DNA of 64,000 bases from Myxocyprinus asiaticus (lineage: Eukaryota; Chordata; Actinopteri; Cypriniformes; Catostomidae): assembly GCF_019703515.2 (NCBI RefSeq), contig NC_059382.1, positions 16,687,501-16,751,500 on the forward strand, written 5' to 3'. The notes under the pieces were generated by a model, which made no database searches, was not told the DNA's origin, and saw only the letters and a list, made by a program, of their open reading frames with translations. Of the stretch, positions 1-13,670 are shown in pieces (the first letter of the stretch is position 1; every line of letters begins with the position of its first letter). A program made the position numbers and the translations under genes.

Positions 1-415
1 TGACGTGGTGTAAATGGGCTTCCATATGCATTGCAAAAGTTTCCGTTTTCCATGAGGTCATCGTGTACAATGTCTAAAGGTTGGTTTTGCAAAAATTGTA
101 TCTAACCTTTCAATTATTTTTAAAATGTTGCAAATTTATGTAGCTAATTAGAATCACTGAAATTTTCACATTTCGTCATTTTTTTTTCTTTTTTCTTTTT
201 TTCAGTTTATTAAATCCAATTTTTTTTTCACTAAGTGTCCAATAAGTGAAAGGATAGTGGGGTATTTGGGCCCCTTTTTGAATAATGGTTAAGTTGTTAG
301 GTTAACTATGAAATGATACAGATGGAATTATGGGAATTATGTAGTGACCAAAAAGTGTTCAATTAAAACATTAAAAAAAAACAAAAATTAAATAAAATAA
401 TAATATTTTAGATTC

Positions 416-629
416 ACCTTTTGTGTTCCACAGAAGAGAGTCGTACACTGCTGCATTTCCCAAAGGCATCATATACCTAAGTAGACTGTAGAAATCATTG
501 GCGCCAACGGTCTCAATACGATCAACTTAAGCTTGCGATGTTTTTGGGAAATGCAGCTCAGGTTTGAAACTAGATGAGAGTGAGTAAATGATGAGAGTTT
601 TAATTTCTGAATGAACTATCCTTTTAAGT
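416..629. repeat. Dispersed cyprinid TIR repeat (family 1), interrupted
   Basis: The two halves, about 416-447 and 557-629, match the arms of a repeat seen at least five more times in this window. One arm reads like 'tgtgttccacagaagag'; the other like 'gtgagtaaatgatgag' followed by 'gaactatcctttta'. A better copy lies at 61845-62113. The family behaves like a non-autonomous DNA transposon with inverted ends and no coding sequence. This copy is split by a second small element (451-556). Confidence 0.6.
451..556. mobile_element. Small MITE nested in the family-1 repeat
   Basis: The ends 'ctgcatttcccaaaggcatc' and 'gatgtttttgggaaatgcag' are near-perfect inverted repeats enclosing only about 65 bp. 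The sequence on either side rejoins as the family-1 repeat, so this element inserted second. It resembles a very short MITE class common in cyprinid genomes; that class name is from memory. Confidence 0.6.
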
Positions 630-2964
630 CAGTTCTGTCCAAACTACATAGTGCTTCCCTGATCTCTTATCTGCTGCCCACCTAACCTCAGACCTAACCT
701 TCATCTGCACTCTGCACACTCATTAAATTATCAGTTAAACCATTAAGACCACTTTCCTGGAATCAGATGAAACTCTGTCCTTGGCAATAAAGGGAAATAT
801 CACTGTTTGCAAAGTAATTTAATCAGACAAGGCTTGATTTACATCTGGGAATCTTGCATTTAAAGCATAATGATATACATTAAAGGATGTGTTTAAAAAA
901 GACAGTGTTAGTAGAGTTACAATATATAAATGTTTCTGTTCTTTTCTGTGAATATCTATGAAACAATGTTTTATACCTTTCAAATCAGACTTGACACAAA
1001 GCAAATTTTGTGGTTAAACACAAGCTGTCCCTTTCAAATGTAGTTCAGAATCTCAGAGTGTTTATTATCTTGTTCACCAACCAGGCCTTGACTTAGATCC
1101 AATGTAGTATCAGCAATTTAAACAAACCCTTAATTCCAGATGTGTGTGTGGTCAACTCGGAGGACCAGCCTGTGCACATCTGGGTTTCTGTAAGGTCACT
1201 TTAGGACTTTGGGGGGAAATAAACAGCTGGCAGAAAGAGAAAAAGAAGGATATCTGAGATAATTCAGTAAAAGGACAAAGATAGAAAGTGACCAAAACAC
1301 ACAGGTAATACAGCTGAAATGTGAGATTGTATTTTGCGATCTGGGGTGAAAACTCAACCCTAACCTCAGAGAATCTGATTTGAGGACATTGGATAGAGCA
1401 TAAACAAGATGCAAGGCGGAGATTTACACCAACAAAAAAATATACATATTAAAAAAAATAATGGATGAGAATTGACTGTGAAAGTGAGAGAAATATCAAG
1501 TGTTGAAAGGAGATGACTAATTATGTGTGGGAGGTCAGTCTGTCCTGTATGGTACAGCCAAAAACAAAAAAGTCCACCATTAAACTCGTGTAAATTCGTT
1601 TTACCACCACTGTTTAGTCCTTATTTCCTCAAGCCTCTCTCTTCACCCGCCTTTACATCATTGCCGGCTGTGATGAAGCCACTGTTTGGAGAATGTCAGA
1701 GATACCAGCTCAGTGAATCATACAAATTTCTATTAACAGTTCTACCCAAAGCTCTTTGGCTTTGAAAGATAGTCCAGTTAGAGCAGCCCAGCTTGGAAAA
1801 GCAATCGTGATTTGGCCGCTTGCTCTCATGCATATTTTGAAAAGTTGGGCATCGACACGACGATGACTGTCTAGCTTTATACAAAGCTATTTTAATTGAC
1901 GACTCGTATCCTTACCTACCTGCATAAGTACTCCTCAATACATGCACAATACATGCCCTTTCTTGTAAGTCATTTTGGAAGAAAAAGGGGAGGGAGGTCA
2001 TGTGCTACTGCACTACAAAGTTATTGTGATATTGTATAGTATGTATTGCTATAATGAGATTGTAAATTTTGTGTTATTACCAGGGGTGTAACCACCACTG
2101 ATATTCAGCAAAGAGGGTGTTCAATTTTTTTTTTTTTTTTTTTTTTTTCAGTTACTGATCCTTACTGTATATTTTTAACATTTGCCACCCCACAAGGTTT
2201 TTTCATTTAATTAGCTCTTTTCCAAGCAAGAATTTTGTATGTGTGTTTTTGAGCAGCATGCTGACTTCTGCTGCAAAGGGTGTCATTATCACTTATTGTA
2301 CAAATTACTTACTCATTTACACACCTGTACACAAATGAATCACCTAATTTTGCATTAACAGGAAAGGTTTTATCATTATTTTGATAGATGAAATGCTTTA
2401 TTTGGGATAACAGTGAATACTGAACAGTTTGTACTGTAAATAAAACCACACCAACATTTCATTGTTACATTGCATGCATTACAGACATGATATACATTGT
2501 TAATATGACAAAGACAATAGAGGATAGACATTTGGGTCTGAAGTACTGTGCAATATTAATGGCTAAACATCAGATTTTTTACAGCAGAAGCCTGAAAATT
2601 GCTTTGATCATTAGATAATTGTTGGAGCTCCTCGGGTGATTGCTTAAACACCCCACCTCATAAAAAAGACTTTGTTTCATAATATGATCAAAAGCAAGCA
2701 CATGGTAAGTTAGTGACTTTGCAGTAACAGTGATACCTAATTAAACCTAATTATGTTAGTTTCAAATTTGGCCATTGAACTGGGAACATACTTAAGAGGT
2801 TAAATTACTGCCACAAGTTCTATACTTACACATTCTTAGACTTTTCATAGTTCACCTCATTCATTGTAAGGAAAAATGGAACTGAACTAAACCTGACCGA
2901 CTGGACCTCTAAATGGAAACTGCTGAGAGAGATAGGTTGTATTTTATAATAGTTACAGTATAAT
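630..2964. other. No gene seen
   Basis: This is AT-rich sequence with short open frames only, none resembling a known protein. A T-run lies at about 2126-2148. The sequence at 2083-2120 ('caggggtgtaaccaccac') looks like the end of a hAT-type repeat, but I could not find its partner end. Confidence 0.5.
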
Positions 2965-3485
<521 letters not shown>

Positions 3486-3800
3486 TGTTATAATTTGTAC
3501 TAAAGCTACATTAATTCTTTATTATGTCTGAATGTATGATGCTAGGCCAATTCCATACCTGAAGTTTTCCTAATTTTTAAGTCCAAATTTAACCCAATAA
3601 TGACAATACATTAACATAACATTATTCCCTACTTACTGGATCGCTGATAGCTTACAAAGAACATATAGCTGTCACTTTTCCACAAAAATTAAGAATTAAC
3701 AGACAAACAAGATGTTATCCAGACACACAAAAATAAAGTAACATTTACAGATAAATAAATAATAAAAAAATACACATCTATCCAGAACTTTGCAAAAATA

Positions 3801-3921
3801 CAGAAACCTGTGCACATTAGTAGATTTAAAGCTAAACATGATTTGGCTGATTTATAGGCCTTTTTTTTACTAGTGATGATCACCTAAAATGTCCTCACTA
3901 TTGGGCTTTCAACAAGTTTCA

Positions 3922-3924
<3 letters not shown>
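3801..3924. repeat. Dispersed repeat fragment, copy A
   Basis: Starting at 'cagaaacctgtgcacatt' and ending at 'caacaagtttcat', this stretch is almost identical to 14425-14544. The copies differ mainly by a few bases near 'gatttggc[c/t]gat'. Both copies are followed by (TA)n and then a DNA transposon end. The 'aaatgtcctcactatt' block recalls the 24 kb repeat family. Confidence 0.8.

Positions 3925-3962
<38 letters not shown>
3925..3962. repeat. (TA)n microsatellite
   Basis: A simple alternating TA run immediately left of the Tc1-derived element. Confidence 0.9.
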
Positions 3963-3972
<10 letters not shown>

Positions 3973-3978
3973 ATACAC

Positions 3979-4480
3979 AGTACTGTGCAAAAGTTTTAGG
4001 CACTTGGGAAAAATGTTGCATAGTGAGTATGTAAAAAATAATGACATAAATAGTTTTTGTTTATCAATTAACGTCATACAAAGTAAACATAAAAAAAAGC
4101 TAAATCAATATTTGGTATGACCACCTTTGCCTTCAAAACAGCCCCAATTCTCCTAGGTACACCTGGTCACAGTTTTCCTTGGTTGTTGGCCGATAGGATG
4201 TTCCAAGCTTCTTAGAGAATTTGCCACAGTTCTTCTATTTAGGCTGTCTCAACTGCTTCTGTCTCTTCTTGTAATCTCAGACTGACTCAATATTCAGTGG
4301 GGGGCTCTGCAGGGCTCCCTGTTCTTCTATTCTTATCTTTTCTATTTGCAAAAGTAATGTTTGGGAGTCTTACATTTATATTTCCTATTGACACACTAAA
4401 GCTAAAGATATAAATAACCATCTTAAAACAAATACTTTTGTGAAACATCTTAATGTGCCTAAGACTTTTGCACAGTACTA
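3979..4480 (-). mobile_element. Non-autonomous Tc1-like element (about 500 bp)
   Basis: The inverted ends are 'agtactgtgcaaaagtttt' at the left and 'aagacttttgcacagtact' at the right, with TA-rich flanks as expected for Tc1/mariner TA targeting. The left inner part, 'tttggtatgaccacctttgc' followed by 'cctaggtacacctgg', is typical of the C-terminal transposase region of fish Tc1 elements read on the minus strand. It holds no usable reading frame. The centre is deleted, so it could only have moved with a transposase supplied in trans. Confidence 0.8.
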
Positions 4481-6160
4481 TATATATATATATATAAAAT
4501 ATACATTTGAGGCATTATTGTATAGCATTTGGGTTGCCATATATCTAACAGCTTGTAAGTGTGAAACGCATGAAATTATATGGTGTACATTTACCAACCT
4601 ATCTGACAAAATTCTGTATCTGTTTGGAACTATAATCTCCTGAACTACTGCCATGACACAGGCAGTAAAATAGGACAAATAATTACACTTCATTCATTTC
4701 CTTTAATCATAGCTGGTAAACAGTCATTTAAAACATTTGACAAGTGTGCCGTATAGCGCACACAAACCACAATGCTACAACAACTTAATAAACAATAAAA
4801 TAATGTTAAATTATTAAAAAGAATACAAAATCTACTGTGATAATAATACATCTACATCGAGACTTGCTGCAGTTTCTGCCCCCTAGCGACCATGGCTGTA
4901 GACTGTTACCAGAGATGCTGTTGCTACAGTAACAATCTAATGCCACGGTCACCATGGAGACAGCAAGAGGGGAGAAAAGGGTTTGCGATGGAAACTGTAG
5001 AGAGGCTAACCTGATTGGCTCGTTGGCTACGACACTGTCCACATGTTCAGCACAGGGGTTTCCATGGTAGATGACAGAGAATCCTGTACCCTGCTCTTAA
5101 AGCTGTATTAACAGGGCCATGCGGACTTCAAAAGTTTCTCAGTATTTTTGAAGAGGTTAAATTGTCAGTGGAGTGTTGCCAGACGTCAGTAGCCATGACT
5201 GTAGACTGTTACTGTACTTTCAGGCACTTTTAGCAGTAAGCAGTCTAGAGCCAAGGTATTGATGCACTGACCTTGGGCATTTTCCATGTAGCCTAATAAT
5301 TGTTAGGCTATACATCCCATTGTTTTATGAGTCTTCACATCACTCTCCATTAAACTAAATTGCTTGTTTGAAGTTCCACACTTTATGAGAAATTTATATT
5401 CACTTTCATTTCAACAGCAAAAATGAAACTGGAACATGCTGTTGAAATGCTGTAAATTGGCTTATTTCTGCCCATCAAGCTTAGCCGCTTTGTGTGATAC
5501 ACGAAAGACCTTATTTTCACATCTCCACAGAATGAATAACTGCCTAACAAATCTCTCTAAACAATAAGCAAGTGTCTCAGATGGCAGCTATAAATAGAAA
5601 AGCAGTTTTCCTTGCCGGAATTGACGCCACAAAGAGTCCATAATGGCATGGCCCACTTCCACAACTCTGTATTGATTGCAGTGGATCTTATCGGGCTGAC
5701 TCGCTCCCAGGATATTAGCTGGTGGTGGTGGTGCTGAGGAGGTGTTATGCAAGCCTAATTCAGTAACATGCTCTGACGTCCATCCTCATCATAAACTAAA
5801 CTCCCCCTGAAGCTGAGAGGAAAAAATGACAACAAAAGCACTGCCTCCACGTCTGACCCTGAGGCCATTATTTATTTATTTTTCCTGTGCTGTAGTGTAA
5901 CTCTCATTATTGCTGTTTGTACAGTTTATTTCACTGCTCAAACAATGACTAACTCTGTGAATTTTAAAATTTGGCCTTCATTTGCATTATCTGATCTTTG
6001 CTTGACATAGTGCCTTGGTGACCCGATTCTTTGTGCCAGTGATAATGGTTCTATGTTATAATAGTAAATGCACAAATTTAAAATAGACATTGTTGGTTGA
6101 CAGATAACGATGGGTCTTTTAAGACATAATAAATAAATTATTCGTTTCACTCAACCTTGA
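4481..6160. other. No gene seen
   Basis: This is mostly unique-looking sequence with short unrecognised frames. At 4876-4889 the minus strand reads a partial CTCF-like core (12 of 14 positions by my count). The stretch at about 5630-5760, including a GGT run at 5720-5733, is less repeat-like and could be conserved non-coding DNA, but nothing in the sequence proves it. Confidence 0.4.
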
Positions 6161-6167
6161 ACCATTC

Positions 6168-7090
6168 TCGTTGGTGCGCGTGCGCTATCCATGGTGCTGA
6201 CGCGGATTGCCTGTCTGGGACAAAACGCGGGAAATTTTGCTAGCATTTGGGCAGCTGTGTTTAATACAGCTTTACCAAAAACTAGTTTGTTCTTAAACTT
6301 TATTCCTTATTAAATGATTAATAGTTCCAAATATTGTATGCTTAACAACTACATCTTCTTTTAGCAGATTAAATAACTATGGCTCGCGCAGGAGCCCCGC
6401 GTTTTCCCCATGTCAAGTAAACAAAGCGCGTCTCGAGACACCTGTGTTCTGTCAACATATAGCCTACGTTGCGCTGCATCTATTTTATTTTTATTTTTTT
6501 TATTATTTTTTTTTTGAAAGCGTCTTTAGTTTGCTGCAATGCAGGTTAACAATACCCAACCTCTTCATTAATGATCATCTCTGAAATAAGGGGTAATCCC
6601 TGGCTGATGTCAGTGAGGAGCCACGTGCACGAGTGTGAATTCTATGCCGAATTAAAAAAAAAAAAAAAAAAGATTACTTTCCTGCAAAACTCCTGTGGAG
6701 ATACCCTGGAGAGTTTTGAATGTTCCATTTCACGCAGATCCAGTCCAGCCCTCTCAGATACCCCCCAGGAGAGGTCGCATTGCGGATGATGGACGGATGC
6801 GCATGCGCCACACGCGCCTTGTCTCTTTGAGTAATCCCGACAGGCCGGTTGGAAATCGTCGGCGTGTGCGCAGGAATGACGCAAAATTGACTTCATCTGA
6901 CAGTACGTCACCATATTGTATATTCAAAATTAAGAAGCTCGAGAAAGCCCGCATAGAGCGACACTGTAAAATGATGGCTTGTCTTTTTTTCTCTCGCAAT
7001 GGAAGTGTGCAATTCGGAAACGGCACGTGTGTGTGACAAGTGTTAGATAACATGAATCAGCGGGAAAGAACAGCTGGACGAAGAACAGCT
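6168..7090. promoter_or_regulatory. Candidate CpG-rich regulatory segment
   Basis: CpG dinucleotides are clearly denser here than in the surrounding AT-rich DNA: clusters at 6170-6235, 6380-6440 and 6775-6900. The cluster at 6798 contains an NRF-1-type palindrome. A poly-A run (6654-6671) interrupts the segment. Frames inside, such as 6695-7036 on the plus strand, are Arg-rich but I recognise no protein. It could be an unannotated promoter, a CpG-rich transposon relic, or chance. Strand cannot be assigned. Confidence 0.35.
6798..6808. promoter_or_regulatory. NRF-1-type binding motif
   Basis: TGCGCATGCGC is the palindromic core recognised by NRF-1 in vertebrate CpG promoters. It sits in the densest CpG cluster of the segment. 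Occupancy is inference. Confidence 0.45.
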
Positions 7091-9185
7091 GGACGCCTGC
7101 ATGTGTAATACTATGAATGCGTTTAATGTTTAAGAGCTTTAGTGTATTTAATATTACACCTATGCGAGACGAGTGCCAAAACATAATTAGTTTCACGTTG
7201 GAATCGCTGTTGACACTCGTCAGTTTATTCGTCATTTGAACGATTCCTCACAATTAGATACAGTATTGTCTATATCGGATGGAACTATAAGCTCGACTGT
7301 ATAGTTTACATATATGCTCCTTTTGAGCTATTAATGCATTACCAGCAGAAATATCAGGTTTACCGAGCGTACCTGCGACATAAAACCACAGGAGGGAAAA
7401 AAAAAAAAAAAAAACATTTGTATTTACATGTACTGGCGCTCAACCTAGAATAGCCTACTTTCCCTGGCTGCTGATCTGTCACTGCCCATGTGCGCAAAAG
7501 TGAGTCACACTGCAGTAACTTTCAGTCGCTCACGAAATAGCCTACAATTGAGAAGGCAAAGGAGAGCAATGTGTTTTTCCCTAACATGCACCTGATCTTA
7601 TTAATGCCTTTCATTTTGGGGCAAATGCTGTATTTGTAACGATATAATAAGGTTTTTTTTTTTTTGTTTGTTTTTTTTTCCTCTCAGATTAATATCCTTT
7701 TTGTCTCCTGTATGTTGCAAAAAAAAAAAAAAAAAATAATAATAATAAAAAAAAAAGTAACTTACCTCATGTTAAAACAGTCCGAACTCAAGAAACTTCT
7801 CAGCGCACGCCACCAAGGTAACAGCGTTAACTATGAACTTCAGTAGCCTATAGGCTATATTTGGTTACCTCTGTTGAGGAGGAAAAGATGCTGAAATGAT
7901 GCTGGCATGTTGTAATGTCATTGCTTTAGAAAGTCTTCCGCTGGATGTATCCACTCACTCGTTTGCTGACGATGGAACTCGTGAAATTTAACGGGTTCTC
8001 CCATCGTTCGCAATTTATAGGCATTCTGTAGTGATAGTAATGCGTATGGGAGGAGGATGTCATTCATTGAAAAACATCAGCAGCATCGGGCTTCGGACGT
8101 GCTTTATGACGTCACTGAGGACATGCAACGGGCTCTGCGCGCTAGATAGAGAGGGTCACACGCAAAATGCGTAAAGACCTTCAAGACCCAGAGATGAAAC
8201 AGGGAATATTCTTTTTATTTCACACGAATCAGAGCGGTAACACTTTGAGGGTGATGCATATGGAATTTGGGGCAAAAAAACAAAACAAAACATCCATACT
8301 ATGTAGCCTATTACCATATTTTTTCTGTGATATTTTAAACATTCATATCAGTGGTAATTAACAATGAGTGCTTTGTTTCACGCAGAAAATGAGATCTATA
8401 TATTATATAGGCTACTGTATAAGGCATAGCAGCAGCCAGAAATTTAGACTGAGTCATTCTTCTCTTTCAGCTGTGAAGATTTGTCCTGATTATCAAATAA
8501 GCACTAGTTTAACAACAGTTAGTTATTTGGGGATTGGGAATAGTTTTGGGATGCTTGCTCAACATGCCATGCAGCCAGTTGTCATGTAGTTTTGTTCACT
8601 GTGATTCACCTCACACCGTTTGGTTTGTAACTCTGGTCTGCAATGCCAATCCCTCATACATTCCCTGTCACTTTCTCTCCTCTCTTGTCAGTTCCACCCA
8701 CTCTCTCCTGATCCCGCTCTTTGCTAAACATGATCGCCCACACATACAACCTCTTCCCTGACACTTGGATTTATTTGCTCTCATTTGTGTCCTTGTACCT
8801 CTGATTGGAGTCTTACGTTTACGCATTATGTGTGTCCCTGATGAATCACCTGTGATTAAAGTACATATCCCACCTAATTCTGACATATTAGGGCTCTTTT
8901 AGGCATCATATACAGATAGAGATGACCAACAATTCAATTTAAACCTTATGTTTTGTAGTATAGCAGATGCAAAACAATGGCAACCATTTTTGTTCACAAT
9001 TTTTGCTATTCTTATCAACATTCAATCAAAAAGGTACAGGTTTGTGTGTGTGTTTAATGTATTTGGAAAGATACCTGTTAATAAGGAGATTGGACACTTG
9101 AGTTTAACAAATTATTTGTCTGATTTAGTTTGTAGGCCTACCTTTAATGACAGTTCAGGTATAAACATCTGTCTTTTTTTCAAGA

Positions 9186-9187
<2 letters not shown>
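7091..9187. other. No gene seen; A-rich tracts and one CRE
   Basis: Contains poly-A or A-rich runs at 7398-7415 and 7719-7756 and short unrecognised frames. A consensus cAMP-response element lies at 8107-8114, next to a short CpG-rich run (8095-8175). Confidence 0.4.
8107..8114. promoter_or_regulatory. Perfect CRE motif
   Basis: TGACGTCA is the full palindromic CREB/ATF site. It is flanked by 'ggacgtgctt' and 'ctgcgcgc', giving a local CpG cluster. One 8-mer is expected by chance every ~65 kb, so this alone is weak evidence. Confidence 0.3.

Positions 9188-9188
<1 letters not shown>

Positions 9189-9277
<89 letters not shown>
9189..9277. repeat. (TA)n microsatellite
   Basis: About 89 bp of uninterrupted AT alternation; frames across it are artefacts. 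Confidence 0.95.
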
Positions 9278-9279
<2 letters not shown>

Positions 9280-9454
9280 AAGGAAATTTAGATATAATTT
9301 TGAATTCCCTAAGTCTATGGCCGCAAATCTCTTGTATCTTGTAATTTGTTAGTGCTTTTAAAGACTGCTTATCAGCTTGGGCTACTGGCAACTTGAACTA
9401 CTTGAGTAACTCAACAATAAGACATTCACTACAAATGAATATTTACTACCCTAA

Positions 9455-9898
9455 AACTGCAATCAGATTACTGACTTTACTGATTACTTCAGTGAAAAGT
9501 AATCACATTATTAATTACTTTTAAGTTTCTTTCTAGAACACTTTCTAAAACAGTCACGGAAAAGCTTTTGTTTGTCCGCTTAATAAATTCAAAATAATGT
9601 CTGTTCTTCCTCCTAGTTCATTGACACGTTAGGGATTGCACTTCCTTCAGCTGTTACAAAATGCAAACAGATGTTCATTTTAAATGTATTCTACATATAT
9701 AATATTATTTTAGAAATGTGTGTAACCCAGGTAATTAAGTAATTAACCTTGAAAGTCAGGTACTCCTTTTTTCTTTTTCTTTCTTTTTTTTTTTACTGTA
9801 TCAGTAATCTGATTACAAGAATTTGAATTTAAATTTTTTTAAACTACATTTTGTACTAAAAAAGTACTTTGTAATTACTTTAGATTACATAGAACACT
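9455..9898. mobile_element. Diverged hAT-type MITE (same family as 25539-26835)
   Basis: The left arm 'gattactgactttactgattacttc' (read with its neighbours) and the right arm 'tcagtaatctgattacaag', ending near 'agattacatagaacactg', align block by block with the 25.5 kb element. Shared blocks include 'cttcagctgtyaca' and 'aacctgaaagt'. The outer ends are decayed, so the borders are approximate. No coding sequence. Confidence 0.55.
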
Positions 9899-11404
9899 GT
9901 ATGCAACTTCATGTTAATTTCAACTTGAATTAAACTCAAACAGGGGAAATTCAGTTATAATTTTAAATTCTTAAGTACAGTGCATGGCCACAAAATCTTA
10001 TATCACTTTTAAGTTTAATTTGTTGGTGTCGTTAAAACGTAATCATCAGCTACATACTACAAGACATCCAAAATTTGAAATCAACCTAAGAATGACTTTC
10101 AACATCAATTATACTGTACATGTATACACCAGGCCTGTTTATTATTAATGCTGAAGAGGACACTACTGATTCAGTTTTCTGGTTTGCTTTTAACCCAGCA
10201 ATCTTAAGTTCCCATTCTCTTTAATCTTCTCAGACATCTTCAAAGATGAGTTTCCTGTAGCTGTGAACTGTGACTGTTAAGGGAAAAGAGACAGAAGCCC
10301 TGCATGAGTTATGCAAACATATACAATCTCCATTAATAAAAGATGTGCACTCTAAAGCATGGTCATGGTCATGCTGATCCAGAGGCACCCATTGATTCCT
10401 GCCATATCAAGCAGGGCATAATTAGTCTTGTGAATTAAATATGAAATAGTAGTACGTCATTGAGATCTCCTCTGAGCCTTACCTCCATCCTACCAGATCT
10501 CTCTTGCTTTGCCCCAATCTCTGACCTACTTAAACAACATGTTCCTTTGGCTTAGCCTCTACCCACTCTGTTTGTGTCTTATGTTTCCCATCTCCGAAGT
10601 GCTATCTCCCCACATGCCTCTTTGCTGCTCCCATGCACTGGTTCCTCAACATGCAGCAACAGCATCTGTCAGAGAGGCTCCACGAGCTTGGCATCCACCT
10701 GCAAAATTCTGCTTCCTCCTCCCCTATCAGTCAGTCATCAGTATTCTCTTTCCATCTCTTCTTCTCCTGCTTCCCCATTCCCCCTCTTTCACTTCACAGT
10801 CGTGGCATAAATTGAACTGCACTGAGGCATTCCTCTGACAGATATGATGCAATTCGCCTTCTAGTGCAGAACAAGCACTCTCGATCTGAAATGTATTTAC
10901 ATGTGGTTGAATGCAGACAACATGTATGACAAGTGTCACGTTATTTGATATGATTCAATGTTGATGATTTATTTTACAAGACAGAGAACTGCAAGCTTGC
11001 ACCATTTGACGTTTGCTGGGAAACCTGCAAAATATTTTTTTTTTCAAAGCAAGTGTATAATGTGTAACAGCAAACATGTAGAATTCAATTGGTAACACTT
11101 ATAACAGTCATAACTTAATACATAAATACATGAATAAATACATAAATATGATTGTACTGTATATACAATAATGTGTAAATAAATGGAGTTGATACTGCAG
11201 CTGTATTTCATTTCTTTTTGTGCTTTATCTGTACTGTACTCGCTTTAGTGGTCTTTAAGTACACGCATATTCCAAATAAATCATATTTGTTTCCAAATAA
11301 GTCATAAGCCCTAATGATTCTGCTGCTACACTCACAAAATAAGATGATAGCTGTTTCATTTCTTTCTATACTTTTTCTCTACTGCACTGGCTGCCTGCTG
11401 TTGT
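9899..11404. other. No gene seen; half of a local duplication
   Basis: No recognisable protein. The short frame at 10633-10815 follows a pyrimidine-rich stretch ending in AG at 10656, but has no matching donor. About 11195-11300 is one copy of a local tandem duplication whose second copy begins near 11346 and is broken by the repeat at 11405-11885. Confidence 0.4.
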
Positions 11405-11885
11405 GGTTGTTCAAATCAAGTTAAGCTCAATCGATAGAATCTGTGGCATAATGTTGGTTACCACAAAAATTATTCCCATTGGAATAAATGGGGCCAATTT
11501 TTGGAGGGTTTAAAGGCAGAAACATAAAGCTTATAATTTTATAAAAGTACTTACATTAATTCTTCTGTTATTATTTGATCTGTAAAGTTGTTTAAATCAT
11601 TGTTTTTATAGTCGTTTTAGGGTTTATGTCGTCATGGCAACAACATTGTAAAATTTTATATACTTTAAACAGAAAATGTTTTATCACACTAAAATCATGC
11701 TAACACACATATTGTTTATGCCTTGCGGCTATACTTTTAAGAAAGTGTGCATTTTTCAATGTTTACGGATTGGCCCCATACATTTTCTTTTATTTTTAAG
11801 AAAATTATTGTGGTAATCAACATTATGCCTTAAATGCTGATGCACAATAGAGCTTAACATATATTGAACCTGGAATATTCCTTTA
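11405..11885. repeat. Long-TIR cyprinid repeat (family 2)
   Basis: The left arm ('agttaagctcaatcgat' then 'gtggcataatgttggttacc') is mirrored by the right arm ('aatcaacattatgcc' then 'agagcttaac' and 'ggaatattcc'). The inner block 'ttttagggtttatgtcgtca' lies between. Further copies are at 35359-37585 (interrupted by Tc1) and 47030-47425. The arms make a long hairpin. There is no coding sequence; it is probably a non-autonomous DNA transposon. Confidence 0.7.
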
Positions 11886-13178
11886 AATACAGAATTATTC
11901 CAAATAAATCATATTTGTTTCCAAAATACATTTGAAGCACCTAAACATTTTGCTTAGAGACTTCTGAGATTTAAAATTCTACAACACCAATATGTAACAT
12001 TTTATAATTAGCTTTAAAAAAAAAAAAAAAAAAAAAAAAGAAATCATAACACAACAGTTTTGGTTGTACTTACCACTTGAAAGCCATCAGTTGATGCCAG
12101 AACTTAGCTTAGAGGACTATATAGGACTATAGTGCATTCTCATCCACCACAAGACACTTTAAGAGATACCCAGCCATTTGTCCCTGTTTATATATGAAAT
12201 CACATTACACATGCCTTCATTCAATGACACACATATTCCCATGACTTTTGGTCCTCATTGCCCACAAGTTCTTCATCAGTCATCATGTTTTCTGTACAGA
12301 GAGGTTCTCAAAAGAATGTCATCCTGGGCTGGTGTAGGTGTTATTGGCTTGTCTTATTAAACAGCTCTTTAAACCAAAATCAAAAAAACATATATATTTT
12401 CTAATGACTCACCTTAGGACTGACTCACTCATTTAGTGAGTGGTGAAATGGTAGCATGCTTTAAAGCACATTGACTGAATAATGTTTTTATCACTATATA
12501 CTGTACATGTTTAAAATGCTTCACTGATAAAAATGAAATAAAAAGCTTGACAGAATGCGTCACTGGCTGTGCGTTCTAAAGAAATAAAAAATTAATGTTA
12601 AGGTGCGTAAAACAGAGGTAGATGCAAAGACACATCTCAGGCTTCAGGGAAATGCATCATCAGTCTTTCATCTAAACCTGTTCTCCAGAGGCCAGCACAC
12701 ATTGGAACAGGTTCGGGAAAAGCACTGAGAGTATCGAGACTTACTCTACTATGAAAACCACTTTTATCATCTCAAATCACTCAGATTGGTTGTGTCTACA
12801 GCTCCAATAAACAATTCAACAGAGAACTATTTTAAAGTGGCATGTCATAAATATTCATCAAACTTCACCATTATTTTGCATTTTTATTTTTATTTTTCTC
12901 AAATTTTTCAATTGGTGGAGGATACAATATTTTCAAAAATGACATTTTTAAAATGAAAAGTTGCATACATCTCAGGTGAAGTCGTATATGTTGTACATGT
13001 GTGTAATTAAATGACAGTAATTTTTGGACAGCATTTCCAAAATCTGAAGCTCACTCATAAATCCATTTTTATCAAAAAATAAAAAACAAAATGTTTATTA
13101 AAGTTTAAACTTTTAAAAGAAAATATGAAGCAAAATCTCTCAAGATGGGAAAACTGATTTCAAATAGCCTAAATAGTA

Positions 13179-13211
<33 letters not shown>

Positions 13212-13670
13212 AACGTTTTCTTACATAGGCAGAGAAGACATACCAGCTCCCTGATTCTGCTGCTGCCATTATATGGCATATCAATCCTTCAAATTAGAGG
13301 CCCATGTTAATGTCTTAAAAAAAAACACCCACCACACAAGCTCTACTTGTTGACTTTTTGTCACTCCACAAATGTTTAATGTTACTCCAAGCCTGCTTTT
13401 TTTTTTTATCAATTTCATATCTAATTCATACAGTCGTGGCTTTTAATTATGGATGAGAGGTTTACGTCTTCTGAGTTTCTCCAGCTCTCATTCTACTATT
13501 GTTACAGTTCACTGTGGGTTATCTTGAATAGGTTAGGATTGGTATTTTTCTTTCTAGACAGCTTATTCTGATTTTAAATTGACTGTAGTTTTTAATTAAG
13601 CCATACTTATTGACGGATACTTTATTTACAAATTGCTTGTTCTAAATCACATGCTGTATATATAAATATA
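11886..13670. other. No gene seen
   Basis: Holds a block (about 11890-11920) duplicating 11270-11298, a poly-A run near 12017-12038 and a (TTTA)n run at 13180-13209. Frames are short and unrecognised. Confidence 0.5.

Noticed and set aside
2083..2660. hAT element beginning 'caggggtgtaaccacc'
   Set aside because: No inverted partner end or 8-bp duplication could be found.
10633..10815. Possible exon ('NMQQQHLSERLHELG...') after an acceptor-like AG
   Set aside because: No donor at the other side, and the downstream part becomes Ser/Phe-rich low-complexity. I cannot match it to a family.
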